DNA of 64,000 nucleotides, from positions 151,672,678 to 151,736,677 of the forward strand of contig OX578136.1 of the NCBI GenBank assembly GCA_951213105.1. Direction: 5' to 3'. The stretch is from Amaurobius ferox. Lineage: Eukaryota > Arthropoda > Arachnida > Araneae > Amaurobiidae. The position numbers and the translations under genes were made by a program. Positions 52,924 through 64,000 of the stretch are shown piece by piece. Each line of letters begins with the position of its first letter. The stretch's first letter is position 1. The notes below the pieces were generated by a model, which ran no database searches, was not told where the DNA came from, and worked only from the letters and a program-made list of their open reading frames with translations.

Positions 52924-54620
52924 CTGAAAGAGAAACGGAACCAACTTATTGCAAGCGAAGAGACATAAAATAGATTGCATTGCTTTTAGTTTTAAAAAGA
53001 CTATAGTATTATGCAGAAGTACACCCAGACAGTGTTTCATTCAGGACTGTTTGGCCGGGGTGGGGCGAACTGAAATTTAGGAAGGGGGGGGGGGCAAATT
53101 TTTTATTTGCTCTATATAAATATATCTAAATGCTGTCACATAAAAAGAAACTAGATTAACATAAAATGTCTCCTGGGTGAGGGGGAATAATTGTCTCTGG
53201 GGGAGCTTTGCTTCCTGGGGGTTTACCTGAAAGAAACACTGTATCCAGAGGGAGTTCAAACGCACCCTTAATTTTCTTAAAAGACTATAAATTACTACTA
53301 TGTTGAACGAATAAAATTTTAAACATTAACTTTAAGAAGTTTCAAATTTTCCTTAGCAAAATATACATTTTTTTTTTTTAATTTAACATGAATAGTTAAG
53401 GGAAATAAAATTTCCCGAACACACCAAAAGGCCACGTAATTACCCCGATAGAATATAACGCCCCTACTATTTCTTTAGAATATACTGTATTCTTCAGAGG
53501 TAAAATAACCTCCGAACTGAAATTGAACCGAAATTAGAAACAATTCATTAAATATCATTATTCAAATATCATTTATTCAATATAATTAATAAAATATTTT
53601 TTTGAGATTCATGCATAGAATTGGTTGAAGCATTGAGATATATTTGATTCCATGAGCACTTGATGGCTCTTGGTCCTTGAACATTAAGTTCTCAGCAGAA
53701 CTGGCAATATCGCCGATTCAAAATTCAAAAATCGGCTGTCTTTTTCAGCTCAAATGCTAAATGAAGAACAGGATTGGCTACGACAACGGCAGTTTTAGAC
53801 AACGTCTAAACTGTGAATGGCGATTCAATTCGCCCGTGACAGCAGCAAGTATCCATGAGCACTACTGGGTTAAGACGGGCAAGTTTATGTTCAATTTAGA
53901 CAGCTTCAAAGGTAAAAAATAAAAGGTCTTCAGGTCTTCCAAATTACCCTTTTGCTACTTCAAATCAGTCTGCATATGTTTGGCAAACTACTGCACATCA
54001 TTCTGCGTGAAGCTGACTTTATTAAAAGTTATTGGCATTTGTTTCAAGCAGCTTTAAACTGGTAAAAAGAAAAAGGAAAAAAAGAAACTACTGAATCACG
54101 ATGAGGTGGCAAGTGAAGTTTGAAACGCGACCAAATTGTCTTTGTATTTTCTTGAGGGGATCCCTGACGGGGGTGACGCGCATCGACTTCGATCCATCCG
54201 TCACGATCGTTTATTTTTCGAAAACACAAGAATCTCCATAACGAGTTTGGCTGAAGGAGGAAAAAAAAAAGAATCCGACAGGTGTAGGGTGTTTTAAGTA
54301 CGTAAAGCTCAACCAGGCTATTAGGCATTCAATCCCAGCCTCACCTTGGTCGGTAGCCGAGAAGCGCACATACGACGCTGTCGAAGAAACTGCGAAGAAT
54401 AATAATTTTCTTCGATTTGATAGGGAGAAAAGGCGTAGAAGACGTACGTCTAGCGCGAAAGTAGGTACGTGTACCAATCTTTAGAAAACATATGGCGCAT
54501 CAATTTAAAGGAATGGCCAAACTAGGTTTTTAAAATCAGATTTTGGTTTCTTCAGAAATGATGGCACATGCATTTGAGTACACCGATACTTTTCAGAGAT
54601 GTCTGCGAAGTAAGAAAAGA

Positions 54621-55481
54621 CAGTGGCGTAGGCAAGTAGGTGTCATGATCCCTCCCCCAGTGATGAGCAGCTTTGTAGTTCTCCGTAGGGTCCAAATTGG
54701 AAAATGAAATCCATCATCTATGCCCTATCCCCTTTTAAGAGATCACGGCTACACTACCGATGGCAGTTAATGACCAGACTCCATATTAATGACCGGAACT
54801 TGTAACTTTTATGCTAAAACATTTAGGCTATTTCCAGTTTCGTTATTCAAAAGAATATCGTTACTTGTTTTGTTTTTTTTTAATTGAAAACATTCGTCTG
54901 CTAAAAGAAACATTTATGAACATTTAATCTTTAGTTGAAACTAAGAATATTGAGTGTATCCAATACTCATGTCATGGCCTATCCGGAACATACTTTGATG
55001 TAAGTTTCGGATTGCAACAGGACAAGAAGCTGGACTTGATCAGAAGTTTTCTGAAATTAATTACCATTGCACAATAGTAACATCACTGGTAATAAGTATT
55101 TTGTTTATTTGATTGCAAGAGCGCCGGTTAAAAGCATAGACATGGGTTAAAAGTGGGGAGGAGGAAGGGGAGCTGGGATGGGAGCCCTCCAAAGATTTCC
55201 AAATGATTATGCTTCTTGAATAAATTCCTTTGCCGAATCATATTTCCTTCATTAGAATAGTAATTAGCCAACTTTACTCCTCCTATAAGAAATGCTTTTG
55301 CCCTCTCCCCAGTGACGTGTCCGTAAGATACCCTAAAGAGGATATCTAAGGGCCTTATCGTTATGAGGTGGATGCCAAATGAGAGGATGCCTCATGCACT
55401 GAACACATTTTCGGCTCATTAGGGAAATGAGTTCCCTGAAAATATTTGCTCCAGGGCGCCAAAAGTCTAGTTACGCCACTG
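54621..55481. repeat. Segment bounded by CAGTGGCGTA / TACGCCACTG
   Basis: The two 10-bp ends are exact inverted complements and match motifs at 40717-40726 and 62718-62727 (variant at 39505). Next to them lie GGGGG/CCCCC-rich stretches and TCCGTAGGGTCCAAATTGGA-type sequence shared with 40780-40965. No flanking duplication matches, so the ends may belong to two different decayed copies. Confidence 0.4.
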
Positions 55482-57260
55482 CCTTTTCCTCAAAAATTTC
55501 TTAAAATGGCGTCCCTATTTGATTGATTAATAAATTTTGCTCTCGTGACAGAGATGTAGCAAGGCCCTGCTTAAAATTTTCGACGACATATGCCGGGCAG
55601 TGCCAAAGGAAATGTAGCACTGTAAAAAATATGAACATTTAAGAACATTACAACATCATGTCATAGCAAAATTCAAATGTTTGATATTTCATTTTGTGAG
55701 AGATTCAGGCCAGAGAAAGAGGGGGGAGTCTTGTGGGGGAGGAAGTGGCAAGATTTGAAATTCCTCCACTAATGAAAATAGACATTAATTAATAGATTGT
55801 CTGACAACAAAGTATTTTATTCCGTAAATTTTTCGAAGTAACCAAATACACAACTTTCTTTAGATTCATTTGGAAACGCTTCATATTATTATTATTATTA
55901 TGATTGGTAATTTCATTAATAATTAATGAATAAATAATTTATCAATTAGCATCGTTTATTAATCATCATGGCCAGTAAAAGAAATTGACGATTGTTAATT
56001 AAAACATTTCAACGCTCATGGAGAATTTCTTGACATGCCACATATTGTCTGATATTGTTTTAAAATATTTTATTCCTTAAAGATTTCGAAGCGAACAAAA
56101 ACACCCCTAAAGAACGCTATTACTAATTTGAAACTCAATTTTTTAATAAATATAAAATCGGTGTTATAAATTCAAATTAATAGATTTCTCAAATAAATAT
56201 TCAAAATTCTACTCTCATTTCCCATATTACATCAAAAACTAGTTTTAATTGATAGTCAAAAGCGAATATGCTATCATGGTAACAACCTAATCAATGGACA
56301 TATGAAGACAAAGCTGAGTAATTGACTAGCCATAGCTTCCTTTTACAGAGTATTCAAGTAACCCTTGAGCGATGTATGCATAACATGCAAGTTTAGAAGG
56401 TAGCTGATGTCGATTTTTCTCCTTATAATACCAGTCGTCATTTTTATTTCGCCCCCTTATAACGCCAGTGTCATTTGCAATTGCTTAACAATCCCTTCGG
56501 CGACTTTCATGTGAATTTTCAAAACCTTCCAGCATCCTCCGACAACGGGGGGCCCTGCCTCGACCACGTCTCTCTCCAACGCTCCAGCGACTTCGGATCT
56601 TCACTACTCCTACGATAAATACACATTCAGGTGATGTCTCGGCAATTTCAAACGGCAATTTTTGCGTCACCACGCGGGACCGCCGTTCCGCGCAGACCGG
56701 ACACGCCGACGAGAAGTTGGAAAATGAAGAGGGTCTGCGTGCAGTGAATGCCAATAGGATGAGGCCCGTACACAGAATCATTAATTTTGCTCAGTTGTAG
56801 GGATTCGCAAGAGAAACTGGAAACAGAGGTTGAGGGGGGGGGGGGGGGCAGTTACCTCAGTTAAGTAACGATCGGCAGCGAAAATTTAAGTGTTTTCCGG
56901 GCGTTAAAAAGCAGTCGCTACTGCATTTCAGGGCGTACACGCCGCGAATCACACTGAGGATAGAACTAAGTTTTGTGTGTAATTTCTTATTTGCAGAGGA
57001 ACAAGGGGGCAAGGTTCCCTTAGCAAGTTTGGAGTTATGTGCTTCAGGTAGTCATTTAGGTCAGGTTATCATTTGATAGAGTCCAATTGAGATACGCTAT
57101 CGTAGTTGATCATCAAGCATCAATTGCACATTTATTTATGTAGCGCAAAAAGGTACTGAATCGCACCCCTCCCCCTTTTCCCAGGGGCCGCATCCCACAG
57201 TTAGTTCGCAATGAACTTATCTAAGCCAATGTTTCCCAAACTCGCTTATTCCGTTTTATT

Positions 57261-58547
57261 AACACTTTACAACAAAGTTGAAAAGTGTTTATGACTTTGT
57301 TCATTCTGTCTGTCAGTCTGTCTGTCCGTCAGCACGATAACTGCCGTAAAAATGACTTAATCAAAATGAAATTTTAGTATGTTGTTCAGACGGTCTGTAG
57401 GACCTATGGGAATATAAATGAATAATATCACCCAATTAGTTTTGGATTGAACCCGGGTTGAAAAAATGAAATACATTGAGCCCTATGGGATCTAATTTTT
57501 CAAACATTTTTTAAGCGGATTTAAAATTCACAAATTGCTTCGAAAATTTTAGGTAATAGTCAAATTGTTCCATAAAATATATAAAAAAAAATTCAGCGAA
57601 ATATATTCAGTAGTTTTTAAAATAAAAATTAAAATAATAATAACACATCTTATATGAAACGATCACGTGACCATGATATGAAACGATCACATGACCCACT
57701 TCAAAATGATATATGGCATCCATCTTGTTTCAAAATCGTGATTTTTTAAAGTTGTTTTTAATTCATATTGAGTGTTGTATCCGTCCTAAAAATACTTTAT
57801 TTTTGCTTAAATTCTGTGCATCTACATACTAAAACAACACAATGACAATATATTTGAGTTTAAATTCTCATTCAAATTTGATTATTTCTACAACTAAGCC
57901 TATTTTTTCACCAATGTAAAATGTAAACAGCAAAATATGTAGAATGAGTTGTATTAGAATTACTGTATTTCTTTAACACAAAATAATTCAGTCCATGGAG
58001 TCTGCATGGCTGATATGAATGAAATATTAATTGATTTTATAAACAGAAGGATGATTTTTTTTGATGAAGTTTTAAGCATAGAGTTTATGAATTGTAGCTC
58101 CATGGTCTTAATTTTTAAATAAAATAAATTATTATAGTATTGGGATGAATGAAATGAATGAAATCCTGCTTTTATAGAGAGATCCAGGCGTGTTATTTTT
58201 TCTATGACGTCATTTGAATTTATTTCAGTTGTTTTCGATGAAGTTAACAAATATGATAAATTATCGTAGTATTATGATAGTTTTAAAAATATTACCGTGG
58301 AATGTATTGCATTTTAGAGATATTTAAACCAGGCAATTTATATTTCAATGCCGTCATTTGAATGAAGTTCATTTTTTTCAATGAAGGTTTAAGTTTTCAA
58401 ATATAATAAATCAATGTAATATTGTGATAAGTTTTAAAATATTACCGAGGAATGTATTGCATTTTCGACTTTTTTAAATAAAATTGCATTGAATTTGGAA
58501 AGTGTTTCATAATCAATGCTTTAAGCATGATTGATCTTTCTTGTTTT
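57261..58547 (+). mobile_element. Helentron-like non-autonomous element, family B, copy 3
   Basis: This copy is colinear with the one at 15381, starting AACACTTTACAACAAAGTTG after T-rich DNA. It contains the TCTG microsatellite, the ACGATAACTGCCG segment, the diverged internal tandem units near the 3' end, and a strong terminal stem-loop (ATCAATGCTT / AAGCATGATTGAT). A subfamily C element begins directly after it. Confidence 0.65.
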
Positions 58548-58985
58548 CTCTACAATACATAGAATAGCGTTAAAAATACTAATACCAGTATTTGATTTAA
58601 ACGCTTTAGGTAACAAAACACTAGCCAATTATTTTTAGATTGACGGGCGTATGTTATGTATATACGTCGATTTTCGTGAAATTTTTCAGTTAAGTGACTT
58701 ATGCGTTATCTTGATACTGATAAGATTTTGTCATGAATCGAAAACTTAGAACTGGCATTTTACTGAAAGTTACTAAGAAATATGGGACATTTTGTTAAGA
58801 AAATGATTTTTTTTTAGGTATTTTAATGCAATTAGAGGGGAGGGGGGAATCATGATAATTTTTTGTGTGTGCAATAAAAATTCTTTAATAAAATATAATG
58901 AAATAAAATAATTAAATAATTACAAAAAATAGTATTGCAAAAATATATTTTGTAGGGAAGATTATGTGCTGGATAATTTTTACTT
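58548..58985 (+). mobile_element. Helentron-like subfamily C, degenerate copy 2
   Basis: It begins TTTTCTCTACAATACATAGA, matching the start of the copy at 51142, and ends TGTAGGGAAGATTATGTGCT, matching its 3' end with substitutions, followed by T-rich DNA. It sits immediately after the 3' end of the family B copy at 57261-58547, an end-to-start junction. The core contains small palindromes (ATGTATATACGTC region). Confidence 0.45.
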
Positions 58986-59436
58986 TTTTTTTTTAATTTT
59001 ACTGCTGTCACTACAAGGCATGCAAACGGCAAAATAACAAGAGAGAACCTTTTGAAAAGAATAGAAACATGGCAGAGACAAATTTCTTTTTCAAGGAGAG
59101 TTTTTCCTTCGTTGACACTCATCCTTCGATGAATAGGGCACATGTCACAACCGAATAATGAAAAGATCCTTTGATAAAATCTGGACAAATGAATTCAATG
59201 AGCGCTCTCGGTTCTATAAAAAGGAAGATTTAATTTGGAGAGATTGATCCTTAGTTTGTTCATGAGGAATTGATCTTCGATCATAAAGCCTGACTAAGGT
59301 GTCATGTCACTGATATCGCATGAGAAGAAGAAGAGGGGGAGTGCAAGGATGAAGATTAGAAACAAGTTTATGGTAGAAATTTCGCCGCTTTTTCGAAGCA
59401 AATTAACGGGATTTTTCATGACCTCCATATGAGTGT

Positions 59437-59495
59437 AGAAGGCCCAGGCCGCCCGACTCACCCGGGGGTATGAGCAGCAAAGTGAGCGATCAGCT
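59437..59495. repeat. 59-bp insertion flanked by CATATGAGTGT direct repeats
   Basis: An 11-bp direct repeat (59426-59436 and 59496-59506) brackets CCGCCCGACTCACCC and GGTATGAGCAGCAA. The same module occurs at about 39425-39483 (CTACCCGACTCACCCTAGGG). It looks like a very short retroposed fragment. Confidence 0.5.
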
Positions 59496-59630
59496 CATAT
59501 GAGTGTGTATGTCTAATTGTCCAATATATACAGTAGATGCAGTACTCAATGCTAGACGTCTACGATGAGTGGAAGCATAAGAATTTTGTCATATCCTTCC
59601 CTTATTAGCTTCTTCTTGAGTTTCCTTTTT

Positions 59631-60583
59631 ACTTTCCTTATATACATAATGTATAAGGAAAGTATTGTGGCGGGGTCGAAAATTCGAATTCGAGTTTTGG
59701 ACGGGAGAGCACGTTTCAAGTATCCCTGACCACGAATCAAACGTTTTTGAAGTGATGTCTGGGTGTGTGTGTGTGTGTGTGAAAGTGTGTTTGTGTGTGT
59801 GTGTGTGTGTGAAAGTGTGTTTGTGTGTGTGTGTGTGTCAGTGAGTCTATGGAGACGATAACTGATGCACGAATGTACCGATTTGAACGAAATTTGGTAC
59901 AAAAATTACAATCCATAAACACTGGAAGCCTCTTGTCTTTATACGCAATCGAATGTTCAGAACACCCCTAAATTTTCGAGTGAAATTTTGAAAAAATCGT
60001 CAAACAATCAAAACCGCTAATAAAGTTAGGCAAATAGACATTTCTTATGTGATTTTGTATTAGAAAACGATTGACATAAATTTTAGAACGTTAACATGAA
60101 CCGTTCTTGAGATATTGCACATTTTGCGAAAAAATTATCAAAAAGTCATATAAAATAAAAAAAAATATTTCCTATTGAGAAACATGTTCATTTTTCATAT
60201 GTAATACCATGCGATAAATTTGGTGACATCATTCTCGTGGATCTCGGTCGTTCCATTCGTGAAAAAATATACTTTGAGTAATACTTTTGTATTTGAACAC
60301 CAATAGTCATTTATCTGCTGTAAGAATAACTTATCTCTTCGTCCATAACGCTTGGCGAGATTTTGGCGACTTTTTTCAATGTTGCTAAATGAACGAAAAA
60401 CTCGCCAAATGGATAAAAATGGCGCTAAATCAATGAAAATGACGACTCATTGACGAAAATTCAATATCTTGGAAAGAACATAAATATCTATTATAATAAT
60501 AATCTATTTTTTATTGTAAAAGTAGTAAATTTATTGCATTATATAAGGAAAGTCATGTGCTGCCCACATCAGATTTTTTTTTT
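59631..60583 (+). mobile_element. Helentron-like non-autonomous element, family A, copy 3
   Basis: This third near-full-length copy starts with ACTTTCCTTATA at 59631 directly after a T-rich stretch. The GT microsatellite is interrupted by GAAAGTGTGT blocks (about 59763-59838). It ends with TATAAGGAAAGT, the CATGTGCTGCCCACATC stem-loop and a long T-tract. Its closeness to copies 1 and 2 across most of its length suggests a family active in the moderately recent past. Confidence 0.7.
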
Positions 60584-62585
60584 TTTGGAAAAATTTTCAT
60601 AGCCTCTCTAGATCTACGAACAATTCAACCTGTCCCACTTTCCGATACGTGTCATATCTACTCAAGGAAGTAGAAGGTCTATGGTGTGTTTGTGTGCGGT
60701 GGGTAACACTTCCCAGTTTAACTTGTACACTTCAAATTCTACTCCATTCACAAGTTTGTCCTATGGGGTCCCCATACAGATACACAAGCTCCTTCCATAG
60801 ATCAGATGCTGATGTCTCTCGATTACGGAAACGGAGCATATTAGCTTCTCATTATTAGCTTTTAAATATAACAACATCATACAAAATGAATATTTTTAAC
60901 ATTGTTACTCAAAATGATTATAAGATATAATATTAAAACTTATATATTTAGAAAACTGAAAATATAACAAAAAAATATCATTTAAGATATTTTGCAGATT
61001 GCGAAATAAAAAAATATGAAAACTGGAGAGTTCTCTCCCCCCCCCCCCCAACAGCACACAATTGACTGATTGGATCAATCTGAAAATAAATAGTCATTAC
61101 CTGCTTGCTTATTAAAATTATTGTATTTGAATTGCTTAATTTGTTCGAGGGATATTTTGCTTATAGACAGATCACCATCAAAAAAAGCGTTTGGGTTCAT
61201 GCCCCACAAACGTCGATAACCAAGACGTTCAAATCTATAAAAATCCGTTTATCCGAACTTTGACTCCATCACTATACAATATATTTATTGTAGGCAAAGT
61301 AAAAATTTTCTACCATTTTTTAGAAGTTCCTTCTCTATTCCACTATAGCCTCTTCATCAAATCCGACAACTGTTAGACCATTTAAATAGAACTTAGAGGT
61401 CTATGTTAGATCCATAGATCTGTCACAGTAAAAGGTCTATGGTTGGATCGATGAAGGGGAGAAGAAGCTGTAGAGGTTTTACGCCGAGGTCAACGTCAAT
61501 TCCTAAATCTCCGTCAGGGATTATTCGACCGTAAAACGACAGATGAATGAAACTTTTTCTTTCTTCTCTACTCCACCCTCCAACTCGCCCTTCTTAACAA
61601 CCCCCTGCGAAATGTATACCCACAAAAATAGATATGGAGAAATAACTCAAATTCAGGTACAGAGGTGATTTTTTTTTTATGCGTAATTTCTATGCTTTTA
61701 AAAAAGCTTTACAAATGTTGGGATATGAAATATCTTGTTGGCGTATAGTGTATACAAGTAAAGCAGTGAATAAAGTGATAACTTTATAATACCCATAATG
61801 TAGGGTTGTCACGTGGTATAAAAAGGGAGAATATGTCTTTATAAAAATTATCTTCTCTCCTCTAATTTTTCCATATTTTCTTAAAGCAAATACAAAAATC
61901 TATTACAAATCTTATGCAATAGATGCCGATGTGTAAGCGTAACAATAAACGGGGTGGGGGAGGGCGTCGATTTCATCAATTTTTCCATTCTGATTTAACT
62001 TTTCGAACTGTCACAAACTAGCCTATCCTTATAAGTTTATATCTTACTCCAACGAAGGCGCTTCACACTTTTTTCAGCAAATAGAATATTCTGGGGTACG
62101 GAGCTCGTATAAAATATAAATTTTCACAAACTGTAGCTTTCTTTTTTCTATTATGTGATTTATCTCTTCTTCTAACAAGTCTTTAATTTATCTGAAAATA
62201 CGTTTTTTCCCCTCCAGTCCAACCCCCCCCCCCTCGAATATATTTGACATTTTCTGTGCTTAACAGGGGTTTTATCAAACGATTGACTAGTGCACTAAAT
62301 TTGGAGTCTCTAAAAAAAGGCATTACTCCAAAATTCCCCTAAATAAACACATATTAGAAATTTGAAAGTGTTCATCTTTCATCCATCAAACGATCTTATC
62401 GCAAAATACGTATCCCCCCCCTCCTTTATAATTCGGATGTTTTGGTCGGTGTGAACCACTCACTGAATTTATCATTAGTGAACAATTCAATCGTTTGATA
62501 ATCCCCCCCCCGCCCCCACACGGAGAAAAATTGAACAGTGTACCGAATTGCAACAGTGTACCGAATTGCAGTGTACCGAATTGTG

Positions 62586-62650
62586 TATCCGTCTATCAAT
62601 CATGCAGTATTCGGCAAGTGCCCGAAAACTGCATGATTGATAGACGGATA
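62586..62650. repeat. Perfect 23-bp inverted repeat hairpin with adjacent tandem 15-mers
   Basis: Arms 62586-62608 and 62628-62650 are perfectly complementary over 23 bp (key blocks TCCGTCTATCAATCATGC / GCATGATTGATAGACGGA). The 19-nt loop carries a further TTCGG/CCGAA pairing. Just upstream, CAGTGTACCGAATTG is repeated three times (about 62536-62584). No gene is nearby. The lack of arm divergence suggests recent origin or selection. Confidence 0.75.
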
Positions 62651-64000
62651 GACAAACATGCACTTGGAAATTAGTATATATAGATATGTTTTTCAACCCC
62701 AGAGAGAAATTTTAGAGTACGCCACTGTTTTCAAGAAATGATTTATATTGAGCATTACGGCAGTAACAGTTATATCCTGGTTTGCAATTCTCTACTCAAT
62801 GTCGCCTTTGCACAACTGTTCTTTGCAAAGTAAATTAAACGTCATTAATAATTAAAAATTATAAGTTTACTGCATTAAACCAAAGGTTCGAGTTTAAATC
62901 AACTAATTCCTATAGTTACAATTCAAAATTATATTCATGGTTTTCACATTTCAATAAAAACATATTCTAAATTGCTATTCAAGAAGAATTGTGTAACTAT
63001 GGAAACTATGTAGTCAATGATGTAACGATGACAACGATTGTAATGATATACAAAGTTTTTTCTTCATTATGAGCGAATGAAGATAAAACTGAGCATATAT
63101 CCGGACATATAGCTTTTACACTCCGCAGTGTATTCAAGTTAGCTTTGCTCGAGTCTCATGGGCGTATGAACTGAGGAAGGTGTTGAAGCCAGAACCTATC
63201 CTGGAGGTGGCTCTACCACCCAGACGATAGAGGTGAGGTCCGTCTGGAAGACACCCCAAGATAAATGAGAAGAATTCTTCTTTCTGTAAAGCAATAACCA
63301 ACAACGCCGAAAATAATTAAGGTCAGCCCAGCTCGAAAACGGTAGTGACCTTTATTTTTCTTCGGCAGGGACGAGGTGCCACTCTCATCACGTTTGAAGA
63401 AAATAAATTAAAAAAAAAAGCGTTGCCCCTGCTAATTGCTGTTGAGTGAGCAAGTCAACATTTTGCTAAATAGATGGCATTCCCACCTTTCACCATCCGC
63501 TGCACTTCTGCCCCACAGAGAGAGGTGAAAAAATGATTGGGATTCAGAGGGGTGCGGAATCACTTAAAGCCAAGGGGGCAAAAGACAATGAGAAAAGTGG
63601 GGATTAGTATTTTTCATTCTCCGGAACTTCGTTAGTTTTGAGAGGATCGGCCAGACCTGAAATAAATGAACTGCAAACTCAAGAATGTAAATGAACCTCT
63701 GAGGAGGAAAGAAAAAGAAATGGAACGATCTTTTTAGCCATTCTGGGTCCTTGACAGAGCATGCTGAGGTGCAAGGGCTATTATGTAAATTAGCAGAAGG
63801 CGTTTTCTTTACTGTTATGTCATTTTTTATAGTTTTTAATTTGACAGCGGAAGAGCAGATACAATTTTAATTTGGAAGGAGTTGCGACTTGGTAGCTTTC
63901 AGAAATATAACACTAAGGAAATTAGTGTATTTGTGTTATTTCAAACAATGCAGCATTATATATATATATATATATGAGATTGATCATTAATAGAAAATGT

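Larger units (their letters stand above)
52924..64000 (-). other. Presumed upstream GATA intron, partial (runs off the window)
   Basis: The finger exon begins with a splice acceptor, so transcribed sequence must lie upstream on the minus strand. A six-frame look for a second GATA finger (CVNC ... LWRRD ... CNACG) in this stretch found none, so the whole segment is most simply intron. It contains Helentron-like copies at 57261-58547, 58548-58985 and 59631-60583, several poly-C/poly-G tracts, a perfect inverted repeat at 62586-62650 and a GC-rich patch near 56500-56760. The stretches 52924-54620, 55482-57260, 60584-62500 and 62728-64000 hold nothing I can name. An unrecognised exon of low conservation cannot be excluded. 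Confidence 0.5.

Noticed and set aside
52735..53040. 101-codon minus-strand frame starting at 53040 as the true start of the GATA protein
   Set aside because: The conserved sequence begins exactly after a splice acceptor at 52924; residues before it are intronic read-through.
59552..59922. His/Thr-rich minus-strand frames
   Set aside because: They are translations of the GT microsatellite in the family A element.

Overview
This is AT-rich animal nuclear DNA with no prokaryotic features: long introns, abundant microsatellites, tRNA-derived SINEs, hAT-type MITEs, Helentron-like non-autonomous elements and a Penelope-like retroelement. The GATA sequence and the repeat content suggest an arthropod, possibly a chelicerate with a large genome. 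That placement is inference; the window has no decisive species marker.

Only one host gene is recognised with confidence. It is a GATA-type zinc-finger transcription factor on the minus strand. One exon (52798-52923) encodes the C-terminal GATA finger. The terminal coding exon (26582-26950) encodes the basic tail and the C-terminus. They are separated by an intron of about 25.8 kb with consensus splice sites and a phase-0 join. The sequence after the finger places it in the GATA1/2/3 class rather than GATA4/5/6. The N-terminal finger and earlier exons were not found and probably lie beyond 64000.

Layout. 1-17.5 kb: no recognisable gene; it holds Helentron-like families A and B, a SINE with a 14-bp target-site duplication, a hAT MITE and several tandem repeats. 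17.5-19.5 kb: a 60-bp tandem repeat, then a decayed 5'-truncated Penelope-like element (RT plus GIY-YIG nuclease) whose 3' end carries a hammerhead-ribozyme-like motif with one disabling change. 19.5-26 kb: SINE, foldback repeats and the 3' flank of the GATA gene. 26.6-52.9 kb: the GATA coding exons and the large intron, filled with SINEs, a second hAT MITE, a 1.1-kb foldback element, an 85-bp and a 39-bp tandem array, and A-family copies. 52.9-64 kb: presumed upstream GATA intron with further Helentron-like copies, poly-C/poly-G tracts and a perfect 23-bp inverted repeat.

The most informative observations concern mobile DNA. Several repeat families share one terminal architecture: a 5' inverted repeat, a microsatellite, a 3' copy of the repeat arm, a stem-loop and a T-tract. 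One copy has a tandemly duplicated 3' end. The Penelope ribozyme motif is intact except at the position corresponding to G12. No transposase or Rep/helicase gene was seen for the DNA elements, so they are probably mobilised from elsewhere in the genome.
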